64,000 bases of DNA, taken from Novosphingobium umbonatum (GTDB taxonomy: Bacteria; Pseudomonadota; Alphaproteobacteria; Sphingomonadales; Sphingomonadaceae). The notes under the pieces were generated by a model, which saw nothing but the letters and a program-made list of their open reading frames with translations, did no database searches and had not been told where the DNA came from. Position 1 is the first letter of the stretch. Each line of letters begins with the position of its first letter. The translations under genes were made by a program, and so were the position numbers. Where the stretch lies: assembly GCF_004005905.1 (NCBI RefSeq), contig NZ_SACO01000007.1:1-64000 (forward strand), written 5' to 3'. Of the stretch, positions 26,198 through 34,717 are shown piece by piece.

Positions 26198-28378
26198 CTA
26201 CTGACGAACCAGCCTCAGGCCGTTGCCGACTACGATAAGGCTGGCTCCCATGTCGGCGAATACGGCCATCCACATCGTCCCATATCCTGTAAGCGTCAGC
26301 GCCAAAAAGATAGCCTTGATACCAAGGGCCAGGGTGATGTTCTGGATCAGCACGGCCCGTGTTTTGCGCGAAAGCCGCACGAAGCGGGCGATCTTGTTGA
26401 GATCGTCGTCCATCAAGGCAACGTCGGCCGTCTCGATGGCAGTATCGGAACCGGCAGCCCCCATCGCAAAGCCGATGTCGGCGCGCGCAAGCGCGGGAGC
26501 GTCGTTGATGCCGTCTCCGACCATGCCGACGTATCGGCCATCGCAGATGTAGCGTTCAATCGCCTGGAGCTTGTCCTCAGGCAACTGGTCGCCCATTGCC
26601 TTGTCGATCCCCACCTGCTGCGCGATGGCTGCGGCGGTACGGGAGTTGTCGCCTGTCAGCATCACCGTCTCGATGCCAAGCTCGTGCAAGGCTCGAATGG
26701 CAACGCGGCTGCTGTCCCTGATGGTATCGGCAACGGCGAGGAGAATGAGCGGCTCCTTGCCATCGGTCAGGACAATGGCCGTCTTGCCCTGCGCTTCCAG
26801 TTCGGCGAGCTGCGCCTCAATCGCTGGCGAGCATACCCCGGTTTCGTGGATCAAACGGTGATTGCCGAGCAGATAGTCGATGCCGCCAATTGTGCCCTTC
26901 ACCCCGCGCCCCGGCAGCGCGGCAAAGCCGGTCACTTCGAGCAAGCCTATGCCGGACTCTCGGCCGGCTTGAGCGATCGCATAGGAAACCGGATGATCCG
27001 AGCGGGCGGCAAGACTGGTCGCAATGCTTAGGCTATCGATCCCCTCCGCCGCGCTGAACCACACGGTATCGGTCAGGGCTGGCTTGCCGTGCGTGATTGT
27101 CCCGGTCTTGTCGAGCGCGAGCACGGCAAGCCTGTGCCCCTGTTCGAGATAGACCCCGCCCTTGATCAGGATACCCTGGCGCGCCGCTGCCGCGAGGCCA
27201 CTGACGATCGTGACCGGGGTCGAGATGACGAGGGCGCAGGGACACGCGATCACCAGAAGGACCAATGCCTTGTAGATCCAGTCCAGCCAGTTGGCAGCGA
27301 ATAGCAGCGGCGGAATGAGGGCCACCGCAACGGCGCCGAGGAACACAACCGGCGTGTAGATGCGCGCGAACTGGTCGACGAAGCGCTGGGTCGGAGCACG
27401 CGCGCCCTGCGCCGATTCCACTGCCTCGATGATCCGCGCGAGGGTCGAATGGCCGGCATCCGCCGTCACAGCATATTCGAACGATCCAGCCTGGTTGAGC
27501 GTGCCGGCAAAAACCGGGTCGCCCGGACCTTTCTCGACCGGCATGCTCTCGCCGGTGATCGCCGCCTGGTTGATTGTCGAACGACCGCTTGTGACGGTGC
27601 CGTCCAGTGCAATGCTCTGACCTGGCTTGATCCGGACAACATCACCGATGCGCACCGATGCGGCCGGGCGATCGACCCACGAACCGTCCGGCTGACGAAC
27701 GGTGGCATGGTCCGGGGCGAGCTGGACGAGGCCGCGAATGGCGTTGCGCGCGCGGACGAGCGACTTCGCTTCGATCAGCTCGGCGATGGCGAACAGCACC
27801 ATGACCATTGCAGCCTCAGGCCACTGACGGATCAGCAGAGCGCCCGTCACCGCGATGCTCATCAGCGCGTTGATGTTGAGATTGCCGTGGCGCAGGGCAA
27901 TCCAGCCCTTACGATAGGTATCGAGCCCGCAGAGCGCGACGGCGAGTAAGGCAACCAGCGCGACCATCCATTCGGGCAAGCCGGACCATTGCATGATCTC
28001 CGCGATCAATGCCGCAAGGCCGCCTGCGGTATAGGGCCACCACGGCTTGGTAGCTTCCTCGTGAGGCTCCTCATTGCCCTCCGGCTCGACGAGCTCGGCG
28101 TCCATGCCGAGTTCGCGAATGGCTGTCTGGACCGCTGACAATGCGCCGGTGCGATGGGTAACCGTCAGCATGCGCTGCATCAGACTGAATTCGAGCTCCT
28201 GGACCTCGCTCATGGCGCCAAGTTTCTTGCGGATCATTGCTTCCTCGGTCGGACAATCCATCTGGGAAATGCGCAGATGGGTGATGCTGCTACCCTCAGG
28301 CGCAGTCGAAAGCACGGACGGAACTGTCTCGTCCCGGGAAGTGGGCGCTGAATTTGAACAGCAGCAAGTATCGGTCAT
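26198..28378 (-). CDS. cadA: Zn/Cd/Pb-exporting P1B-2 ATPase
   Basis: A 726-residue ATPase. It starts with a Cys cluster (MTDTCCCS) and an HMA domain with MDCPTEE. Core motifs: TGES, the CPC ion motif (IACPCALVISTP), DKTGTITHG, SDHPVS, GDGINDAPAL. The final helices hold GIKAIFLALTLTG and FADMGASLIVVGNGLRL, the K and DxG residues of the P1B-2 class (ZntA, CadA, PbrA). It follows pbrT by 12 bases on the same strand, and both are probably driven by the MerR-type promoter at 30371-30401. Confidence 0.95.
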   Translation of the reverse strand: MTDTCCCSNSAPTSRDETVPSVLSTAPEGSSITHLRISQMDCPTEEAMIRKKLGAMSEVQELEFSLMQRMLTVTHRTGALSAVQTAIRELGMDAELVEPEGNEEPHEEATKPWWPYTAGGLAALIAEIMQWSGLPEWMVALVALLAVALCGLDTYRKGWIALRHGNLNINALMSIAVTGALLIRQWPEAAMVMVLFAIAELIEAKSLVRARNAIRGLVQLAPDHATVRQPDGSWVDRPAASVRIGDVVRIKPGQSIALDGTVTSGRSTINQAAITGESMPVEKGPGDPVFAGTLNQAGSFEYAVTADAGHSTLARIIEAVESAQGARAPTQRFVDQFARIYTPVVFLGAVAVALIPPLLFAANWLDWIYKALVLLVIACPCALVISTPVTIVSGLAAAARQGILIKGGVYLEQGHRLAVLALDKTGTITHGKPALTDTVWFSAAEGIDSLSIATSLAARSDHPVSYAIAQAGRESGIGLLEVTGFAALPGRGVKGTIGGIDYLLGNHRLIHETGVCSPAIEAQLAELEAQGKTAIVLTDGKEPLILLAVADTIRDSSRVAIRALHELGIETVMLTGDNSRTAAAIAQQVGIDKAMGDQLPEDKLQAIERYICDGRYVGMVGDGINDAPALARADIGFAMGAAGSDTAIETADVALMDDDLNKIARFVRLSRKTRAVLIQNITLALGIKAIFLALTLTGYGTMWMAVFADMGASLIVVGNGLRLVRQ

Positions 28379-28390
28379 GAGACGACTCCG

Positions 28391-30364
28391 TCACGCCGCC
28401 GCTTTGCGGGCGGGCCTTTCGTTGTACCATCCACCTGCCACGATGACCGCGATCGTCAACAATTGGGCGCCAACCGTCTGCCAGGTCGGGAACAGCCCCA
28501 GTACCGGGATGCGTGGCATGTGAGCCAGCGGGGCAATGTCGATGATTCCCGCTTCCTGCAACGCGGATACGCCCTTGCCGGCGAGGACGACCGCCAAAAC
28601 CGCGATCAACCAAGAACTGTATTTGAAGAACTCACCCACCGGAAGCTGGGCACTGAACCGTAACATGGCCCAGGCGATCAACGCCAAGACCACGACGGCC
28701 GAGATCGCACCGGCCAGAATGACTACTCCGCTCTCCTGTGCGGTCAGCGCAGCATAGAACAAGATGGTCTCGAAAACCTCGCGATAGACGACGATAAAGG
28801 CGAGACCGAACAGGAACCACGCTGAACTGCGCGACAGCGCCTTGCCGAGCGTTTCGTTGATATAGCGCTGCCATTCCCTGGCCTGCGATTTGCCGTGCAT
28901 CCAGATGCCGACGGACAGCAGAACCACGGCGGCGAACAGCGAGCCGAACCCTTCGGTCAATTCCCGGCTTGCGCCGCTGATGCCGATGAAGAAGGTCGCA
29001 ACAGCCCATGTCAACGCTCCTGCGGCAAGGGCCGCAACCCAACCGACGTGGACATGGCGAACCATCTCGCCGCGATCCGCCTTGCGCAGAAAGGCGATCA
29101 TCGCGACCACGATCAGCAGCGCTTCCACGCCCTCGCGCAGCAGGATGGTGAACGCGCCGAGGAATGTGGACGCTGTGCTGGCAGCATCGGGCGAGAGCAC
29201 TTCCTCGGCATCGCTGAACAGCCCATCAAGGATAGCCATGCGATCCTTGACCGCGCTGACCTGTTCGCCGCGGTCAATGGCTGCGCGAAGATTGCCCATT
29301 TCAGTCTCGATCCGCCCCATCAGCGTCGCATCGCGCGCGGCGAGCGCCGGCTCGACCGGCTCGAACCCGTCGAGATAGGCGGACAGCGCGAGCTTCTTGG
29401 CCGCCTCCCTGCCGCCGGCCTCGTAAGCCGTAAGGCTGGCCTGAAGCTTTTCATGAGCAACTGTCAGCGATCCGGCCTTGGCCTCACTCACCGCTTCGGG
29501 ATGCGCTCGCAGATACCCAAGGACCGCATCAGCCTTGTCAGGACCAATCTGCCGTCCGAGCGAGGCAGGCGTCATCCCGGCTAGCGTGGCAAGGTTGGGA
29601 ACCTGGGTGTGCAATGCGGCATCGCTCTTCCAGAGCTGTTCGCCCTTGCCCGAAACGGGGAAAGCGAAGCGTCCGATGTAGAACGCAAGGTCCCAGCGGT
29701 CTTGCGAGGGCAATTCGGAGAAGCTGCGCATGGCGGTGCCACCGAGCCCTTGGCCGATCACCTGATAGAGCGCAAAGGGGCTTCTCTCGCGGGCCCGCGA
29801 CGCATCTGCAAAGGCAACCGGCACGGGGTTGAGCTTGGCGGCATCGGGTCCGTGACCGTCGCCGCTCAGGCCATGGCAACCTGCACAGTTTTGTGCGTAG
29901 AGCGCTTTGCCGCGCGCCAGATCAGGGGTTTTGCCGGGTGCAAGCGGGACGGGATAGGCCGCCAGCAGGTGCGCGGCGAGCGTCCGGGCGGACCTCGCTA
30001 CATCATTCGGCGCGGCTTTCTGCACGACCATGCCTCGAAACGCTTTCGCTTCGGACAACAGCCCGGCCTTCTGCGCTGCTGGCGGCAGCGCCATTAGCTT
30101 GGTTTCGACCGCGCCGGCAAACTCGGTCATCTCCGCATATTCCGGCGCGCTCTTCACCTTTCCGTCGGCAACTGCCCCCGCATAATCGACCGCGACATAG
30201 TCGAGCAGCCGCCAGGCCGTCTGGACATCCTCGTCGCTCGGGTTTGCAAAGGCTGGGGCCGTTCCCGCCACCAGCAGGGACACCAGCAAAACGGCTAGGC
30301 GCAGCACGCGGGTCGCGGCTTTGACGGATTTCGGGGCGTGATTCGCGAATTCGGGCTTGCTCAT
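28391..30364 (-). CDS. pbrT: cytochrome c-FTR1 family permease (PbrT-like)
   Basis: A 657-residue protein. After a signal/anchor (LRLAVLLVSLLVAGTAPAFA), a periplasmic cytochrome c domain carries CAGCHG (about residue 160). The C-terminal 270 residues are an FTR1 iron-permease domain with LREGVEALLIVV and YREVFETILFY, the two RExxE-type metal motifs. This layout is known from PbrT, the lead-uptake protein of pbr operons. ATG 30364 lies just six bases beyond the predicted -10 hexamer, so the message may be leaderless. Confidence 0.88.
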   Translation of the reverse strand: MSKPEFANHAPKSVKAATRVLRLAVLLVSLLVAGTAPAFANPSDEDVQTAWRLLDYVAVDYAGAVADGKVKSAPEYAEMTEFAGAVETKLMALPPAAQKAGLLSEAKAFRGMVVQKAAPNDVARSARTLAAHLLAAYPVPLAPGKTPDLARGKALYAQNCAGCHGLSGDGHGPDAAKLNPVPVAFADASRARERSPFALYQVIGQGLGGTAMRSFSELPSQDRWDLAFYIGRFAFPVSGKGEQLWKSDAALHTQVPNLATLAGMTPASLGRQIGPDKADAVLGYLRAHPEAVSEAKAGSLTVAHEKLQASLTAYEAGGREAAKKLALSAYLDGFEPVEPALAARDATLMGRIETEMGNLRAAIDRGEQVSAVKDRMAILDGLFSDAEEVLSPDAASTASTFLGAFTILLREGVEALLIVVAMIAFLRKADRGEMVRHVHVGWVAALAAGALTWAVATFFIGISGASRELTEGFGSLFAAVVLLSVGIWMHGKSQAREWQRYINETLGKALSRSSAWFLFGLAFIVVYREVFETILFYAALTAQESGVVILAGAISAVVVLALIAWAMLRFSAQLPVGEFFKYSSWLIAVLAVVLAGKGVSALQEAGIIDIAPLAHMPRIPVLGLFPTWQTVGAQLLTIAVIVAGGWYNERPARKAAA

Positions 30365-30370
30365 TGCCCT

Positions 30371-30401
30371 CCGATACAATCTACAGCTACTGTAGAAGCA
30401 A
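30371..30401 (-). promoter_or_regulatory. MerR-type promoter-operator upstream of pbrT-cadA
   Basis: Minus strand: TTGCTT (30401-30396), a 15-bp perfect dyad CTACAGTAGCTGTAG (30395-30381), ATTG, then TATCGG (30376-30371): a 19-bp spacer with the operator inside. The divergent merR gene starts 39 bases away. Two related sites lie at 30967-30997 and 33119-33149. Confidence 0.85.
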
Positions 30402-30439
30402 GCGGTTTTTGCGAGCCGCTCGCAATATGGAGCCTGTAG

Positions 30440-30865
30440 ATGAGTGACCCCGCGCGTTTGGCAATTGGCGACTTGGCACGGCAAACTGGCACCAAGGTCA
30501 ACACAGTTCGGTTTTACGAGGACATCGGCCTGCTTCCGTGCCCGATGCGGACCGCATCTGGAAGGCGCATCTATAATGCAGCTGATGTCCGGCGGCTTTC
30601 GTTCATTCGCCACGGCCGCACCCTGGGATTCTCAGTCGACGAAATCCGCTCACTGCTGGCGCTATCGGATCAGCCTGAACGCGACTGCGGTGAAGCGGCA
30701 GCAATCGCGCGCCAGCACTTGCGCGACATCGAAGAGCGCATCGCCCGCCTGCAAACCCTGCGCAGCGCACTGGTGGGCGTCGCTGCGTCCTGTGATGGCG
30801 GCCGCGCCGCAGATTGCCGCGTGATCGAGGCAATTGCTGGCGTTGCCTTGCTCAATAATGAGTGA
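30440..30865 (+). CDS. MerR-family metal regulator (PbrR/CadR/ZntR-like)
   Basis: A 141-residue activator. The N-terminal winged helix (LAIGDLARQTGTKVNTVRFYEDIGLLP) is followed by a dimerisation helix. Metal-binding Cys residues lie at about 84 (ERDCGEA), 119 (AASCDGG) and 128 (AADCRVIEA), the last pair in the loop where ZntR/PbrR bind Zn or Pb. It is divergent from pbrT-cadA over the operator at 30371-30401. It may also serve the sites at 30967 and 33119, and perhaps the czc operon, whose own regulator is broken. Confidence 0.9.
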   Translation: MSDPARLAIGDLARQTGTKVNTVRFYEDIGLLPCPMRTASGRRIYNAADVRRLSFIRHGRTLGFSVDEIRSLLALSDQPERDCGEAAAIARQHLRDIEERIARLQTLRSALVGVAASCDGGRAADCRVIEAIAGVALLNNE

Positions 30866-30966
30866 GCCACAAATCCTCGCGAAGTGATTGAGGTTATCGC
30901 ATTGTGTGTTTCCACAATCGCGGTGCCTTACTCTCATGGCTATCGTTCAGGCGACGGATTCAGGGC

Positions 30967-30997
30967 TTGCTCCTCCAGCGACTGGAGGTTGTAGCGT
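30967..30997 (+). promoter_or_regulatory. MerR-type promoter-operator, second site
   Basis: Plus strand: TTGCTC, the perfect dyad CTCCAGCGACTGGAG (30973-30987), GTTG, then TAGCGT; 19-bp spacer as at the pbrT site. It lies 48 bases before the Met-rich protein gene. Confidence 0.75.
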
Positions 30998-31044
30998 CGG
31001 CGTTGCGTCAGGAGTCGGATGTAGCGATGCGGAGGAGTGATACG

Positions 31045-31458
31045 ATGCCAAGCGTGAGAGCAATTGGCCGAATTGGCCTCGTAGTTTTCATTGGCTCGGC
31101 CATTCTGGCGAGCAACTCTATTGCTCAGTCAGCGCCTCCCGTCAGTCCATGCCCTATGGGGTCCGGAATGATGATGGGATCCGGAATGGCGGGCATGATG
31201 GGGTCTGGCCCGATGGGGTCTGGCATGATGGGCCAGCACGGCCAATCACAAACCAATATGAATCTGTCGGTCGATGATGTCAGGAGTTCGGTCGAGCGCT
31301 CCATTGCGATGATGGGCAATCCACGTCTTAAACCCGGAAAAGTGGTGGCGAGCACACCCGAGATCATCATCGCGGATATCGTGACAGTCGATAAGGAAGG
31401 ACTCGTGCAACGCTTTGAGGTTAACCGACACACTGGTTCTTGGCGTCAAGTGCCATGA
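31045..31458 (+). CDS. Met/Gly-rich periplasmic protein with PepSY-like tail
   Basis: A 137-residue protein from ATG 31045, which has GGAGGAG seven bases upstream. Signal peptide (GLVVFIGSAILASNSIAQS). The mature N-terminus is a Met/Gly-rich run of about 35 residues (PMGSGMMMGSGMAGMMG and on) that could bind soft metal ions. The C-terminal 60 residues (SVERSIAMMGNPRLKPGKV ... QRFEVNRHTGSW) look PepSY-like. It opens a four-gene cluster under a MerR-type operator, and its stop overlaps the next start. Confidence 0.7.
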   Translation: MPSVRAIGRIGLVVFIGSAILASNSIAQSAPPVSPCPMGSGMMMGSGMAGMMGSGPMGSGMMGQHGQSQTNMNLSVDDVRSSVERSIAMMGNPRLKPGKVVASTPEIIIADIVTVDKEGLVQRFEVNRHTGSWRQVP

Positions 31459-31712
31459 TGTGGGCCAATGGTGCCTGCCAGAATGCAAGTTGGGGGACCT
31501 GGATGATGTTCCATGGTATTTTCTCCCTTCTGCTGCTTCTGTTGGCGATTGCCGGTATCGTTGCCTTCATTCGCTTGGGCCTGAAGCCTCGATCCAACAA
31601 CACCGACTCAAGAAATCTTCCCGCTAGTCTCGAAATTCTCGAACGGCGTTATGCGAGTGGCGAGATCGATCGGGAAGAATATCTGCAGAAGAAGGCCGAT
31701 CTCGGGGCCTAG
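31455..31712 (+). CDS. SHOCT-domain small membrane protein
   Basis: An 85-residue protein. A membrane helix (FSLLLLLLAIAGIVAFIRLG) is followed by a C-terminal SHOCT motif (ASLEILERRYASGEIDREEYLQKKADL). SHOCT proteins are small and often membrane-linked; their role is unknown. ATG 31455 overlaps the previous stop (ATGA), indicating coupling. Confidence 0.8.
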   Translation: MMWANGACQNASWGTWMMFHGIFSLLLLLLAIAGIVAFIRLGLKPRSNNTDSRNLPASLEILERRYASGEIDREEYLQKKADLGA

Positions 31713-31737
31713 GATTGCGCGATTGGGGGTGAGACCT

Positions 31738-32514
31738 ATGGCCGTTTTTCCTATCAACATCAGCCGGATAACGGGCGAGTTCGCCCGTCACAGGGGGCGC
31801 TCGTTGTCGCTCATGTTGGCGCTGAGCGCGGTCGTGAGTGGTTGTGACTCACGCCAAGGGGCTGCCGAAGCATCGGCGGAGCGCCCGAGCTGGGGCAATA
31901 CACAGGCAGCGGGTGTAATCTCTGGCAACGCCACCCGAGGCCAACAGATTGCGCAGGAAAAATGCGGGGCCTGTCATGGCGCCGACGGAAATGGCAGTCC
32001 AGATCCTCACTTTCCGAAATTGGCAGGGCAAAGCCTTCCCTACCTCTACTGGGAAATTCGCGCCTTCAAGGAAGGAACGCGCAAATCAGACATGATGGCT
32101 CCCAATGTCACCGCGCTCGCCTATGAAGACATCGCCGATGTTGCGACCTATTTCAGTCAGCAGACCCGCAAGCCCGATGAGCAAAAGGACGAAAGCCGGG
32201 TCGCCGAAGGTCAATCCCTGTTTTATTCCCGCATGCCCTCCTGCGCGGTGTGTCACACTGCGGGTAGCAGACGCGGCATGCCCATGAGGGGCATGATGGG
32301 CGGTGGTATGATGGGTGGAGGCATGGGCGGAATGATGGGGCCGGGTACCGCGAATGTCCCGAACCTCGAGGGCCAGCGCGCGGCCTATATCGTCGACCAG
32401 TTGAACCGCTTCGCCAGCGGCGAGCGCCAGGGCACGGTCATGAATCGGATGGCCGCGAGCCTGGATGACGCGAACAGGCAGGCGATTGCCGAGTTCCTGT
32501 CGAGCACGCCCTGA
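31738..32514 (+). CDS. diheme cytochrome c with Met-rich insert
   Basis: A 258-residue protein. The N-terminal signal ends VVSGC, so it may be a lipoprotein. Two heme motifs are seen: CGACHG (about residue 80) and CAVCHT (about 172). Directly after the second comes a Met/Gly-rich stretch (RGMPMRGMMGGGMM and on), unusual for this family, perhaps a metal site. Layout matches the cytochrome c4/553 di-domain type. Context suggests electron transfer tied to metal handling in the periplasm. Confidence 0.85.
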   Translation: MAVFPINISRITGEFARHRGRSLSLMLALSAVVSGCDSRQGAAEASAERPSWGNTQAAGVISGNATRGQQIAQEKCGACHGADGNGSPDPHFPKLAGQSLPYLYWEIRAFKEGTRKSDMMAPNVTALAYEDIADVATYFSQQTRKPDEQKDESRVAEGQSLFYSRMPSCAVCHTAGSRRGMPMRGMMGGGMMGGGMGGMMGPGTANVPNLEGQRAAYIVDQLNRFASGERQGTVMNRMAASLDDANRQAIAEFLSSTP

Positions 32515-32575
32515 ATCGTGGTATTCGAGCCGCCAATGTAGAGCCTGGCCTCCCTTTTCTGCTGAGGAAAGCACG

Positions 32576-32962
32576 ATGAGCTATTATTTTGCCAAGACGC
32601 TGGAGACGGATTTCGAGAGTGCCGTGCGGCGCGCCACCGAAGTTCTGCAAGCGCACGGCTTTGGGATTATCTCCCAGATCAACGTCAGGGATACGTTCAA
32701 GAACAAAATCGGGGTCGAATTTCGCGATTATCTCATTTTGGGGGCCTGCAATCCTCAATTGGCGCATGAGGCGCTTCAAATTGAGGACAAGGTTGGCACA
32801 ATGCTACCATGCAATGTCGTCGTTCAGGACATAGGCGCAGGGAAAGTCGAGGTGGCGGCAATTGATCCGGTGGCCTCAATGATGGCCATCGAAAATCCGG
32901 ATCTGAAGCATGCGGCGGAACAGGTCCGCGAGATGCTACGCAGAGTGATCGAAAGTCTCTGA
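32576..32962 (+). CDS. DUF302 protein
   Basis: A 128-residue protein: MSYYFAKTLETDFESAVRRA ... LQAHGFGIISQINVRDT ... FRDYLILGACNPQLAHEAL ... MLPCNVVVQ ... VAAIDPVASM. This is the complete DUF302 fold. Members are common beside metal and sulfur oxidation genes; function unknown. GAGG lies seven to ten bases before the ATG. It is the last gene of the MerR-controlled cluster. Confidence 0.9.
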   Translation: MSYYFAKTLETDFESAVRRATEVLQAHGFGIISQINVRDTFKNKIGVEFRDYLILGACNPQLAHEALQIEDKVGTMLPCNVVVQDIGAGKVEVAAIDPVASMMAIENPDLKHAAEQVREMLRRVIESL

Positions 32963-33118
32963 GGCAGAATGCCTTCGGAGATGAGTCTCCTGGTGGCTGG
33001 CCCAACGAGTCAAGATCGCCCGGTTAGGGCTTGCTGTGCTGGTTGATGCAGTCGCTTCTGTATCCTGCTGAGATCATGTTGTCAGCTCTCGCCTACTCAC
33101 AAGCGGGCCATTTAGCGG

Positions 33119-33149
33119 TTGCTTCTACAGTGGCTGGAGATTGTAGAAG
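33119..33149 (+). promoter_or_regulatory. MerR-type promoter-operator, third site
   Basis: Plus strand: TTGCTT, CTACAG-TGG-CTGGAG (33125-33139, imperfect dyad), ATTG, TAGAAG; 19-bp spacer. It nearly matches the pbrT site through ATTGTA. An ATG occurs at 33156, the same distance from the -10 block as the pbrT start. Confidence 0.75.
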
Positions 33150-33155
33150 CGCTTC

Positions 33156-33323
33156 ATGACCGAATCCGCCTCATCAATCCTCTCGTGTAATGGCGACGCG
33201 ATTCGCAGGCAGCACGATTTCGCCCTGCGGCGGGTGCTGACGGTCTGTCTCGCTTTCAACTTCGCTTTTGGCCCGTGTGAGCTCGTCCGCAGCGCGCGGA
33301 TCAAACTCAGCCCCACCCTCTGA
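33156..33323 (+). CDS. possible leaderless 55-residue ORF before the truncated czcC
   Basis: ATG 33156 starts six bases after the predicted -10 block of the third MerR-type promoter and reads 55 codons, ending before the czcC-like gene. The centre (FALRRVLTVCLAFNFAFG) is hydrophobic and faintly like the first helix of CDF transporters, so it may be a remnant. No ribosome-binding site is visible. Confidence 0.3.
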   Translation: MTESASSILSCNGDAIRRQHDFALRRVLTVCLAFNFAFGPCELVRSARIKLSPTL

Positions 33324-33336
33324 ATTCTTGGGTCCC

Positions 33337-34578
33337 ATGCCATCTCTGTTGAATCCCTTAGGCTGTGCGCTTGCTGCAGCAATCCTCGTTACAGGTGGGG
33401 GCATTCCAACTGCTCGCGCTGAGACGTCCGCAGCCGCGAACGCTTCCGTCTTGACGCTGCCCGAAGTGCTCGAGCTTGCAGGCTCGGCATCACCCAATAT
33501 CGATGCTGCCGATGCCGGTGTTCGCGCTGCTGACGCTGCGAGGCGAATTGCCGGACTTCGGCCTAACCCATCGCTGAACACCGATATCGAGAATGTCGGC
33601 GGTTCGCGCGCCTATAACGAGATTGAAGTGCCCAAGCAGACGGTTTCCATTGGCGTTCCGGTAGAGCTTGGCGGCAAGCGCTCTGCTCGGATCGCGGTTG
33701 CCGATGCCCAAGGCAATCGCGCGCAAATCGAGCGCATCGCTGCCGGCTCCGATTTGATGTTCGTGGTAACACAAGCCTATGTCGAAGCCGTAGCTGCCGA
33801 TCGTCGCCTTACGACAGCGCGTGATCAGGCGGCGATTGCTGCCGAAGCTGTTCGCGCGGCCCATGTGCGTGTTGTCGCTGGCCGCGCGTCACCGCTCGAA
33901 GAGCAACGCGCCGAAGTGCTGAGGATCAGTGCAGACGCGGCCGTCGACCGTGCTGGACGTCTCGCCGACCTAGCGCGGGCCAATCTTGGCCGCCGGATCG
34001 GCCGACCGGTGACCAATGCACTCGATCAGGCATGGTTTGACCGTATCGGCACTTACGGACCACAATCGACTCAGAGTGGCAGTAGTCTGGCTGTCGCTGC
34101 TGCACGCGCCAGCGAAGATGCGGCTGAGGCCCAACTTCGCCTTGCCCGCGCACAGCGCCTGCCTGACGTGACTGTGACCGCGGGGGTACGCCGCGTGCCG
34201 ATCAGTAACGGCGTTGCGGCAGTGCTTGGCATCTCCGTACCGCTGCCGCTCTTCAACAGTGGCGCTTCGTCGGTTGCACAGGCCAGCGCCGAGCGCGACC
34301 GAGCGACTGCCCTGCGCCGCGCCACCGAACTCGACACTGAGCAGGAAATCGAACAGGCGCGAGCCGATCTCGCTAATGCCATAGACTTTGTTGTTTTTAT
34401 TTGTCTAGATGGAAATCGACGGGCAAGCTCAGGCCGCTTGTCTGCGCGGCAAAACGTTTCAAACCACGGTGGGTCAGGTCCCCTATGTGATATCGATCTC
34501 ACTTGGGGGCCTGAAAGCGAGGGCGCATATTCGCGCACGCTCGAAAGCGGGCGCGTCTTGCGCAGGTCGACTATGTAA
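33337..34578 (+). pseudogene. czcC: CzcC-type outer-membrane efflux protein, C-terminally truncated
   Basis: Starts with a signal peptide from ATG 33337 and keeps about 349 codons of CzcC homology: GLRPNPSLNTDIENVGG, PVELGGKRSARIAVADAQGN, ISVPLPLFNSG. It agrees with the intact copy at 21592-22857 through EQEIEQARADLANA. At about 34383 homology ends in the middle of the second helical repeat, and unrelated sequence continues to a stop at 34578. The trimer barrel cannot complete, and no czcB or czcA follow. The gene probably belonged to a second czc operon. Confidence 0.85.
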
Positions 34579-34717
34579 CGTCCCATACGTGACTTTTCGG
34601 TCAGCGAGCGTCGGGGCGCCATGAATGGCTGACACTTCTTTGTGAGCATTTAAGCAAATATGGGCGTTACAGACCAAGTAACGTGCCAAGAAAAAAGAGA
34701 AGAGGGATGGGTCTTTC
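34384..34717. other. junction region without a gene
   Basis: From the end of czcC homology to the helicase start there is no supportable gene apart from the read-through tail of the truncated czcC. Base composition shifts to a more AT-rich stretch near 34390 and 34650-34700. This is the boundary between the metal block and the plasmid backbone. No transposon ends were recognised. Confidence 0.5.

Noticed and set aside
31180..31240. Short tandem ATGATGGG/GGCATGATGGG repeats as a satellite
   Set aside because: They are codons of the Met/Gly-rich protein; same in 32280-32340.
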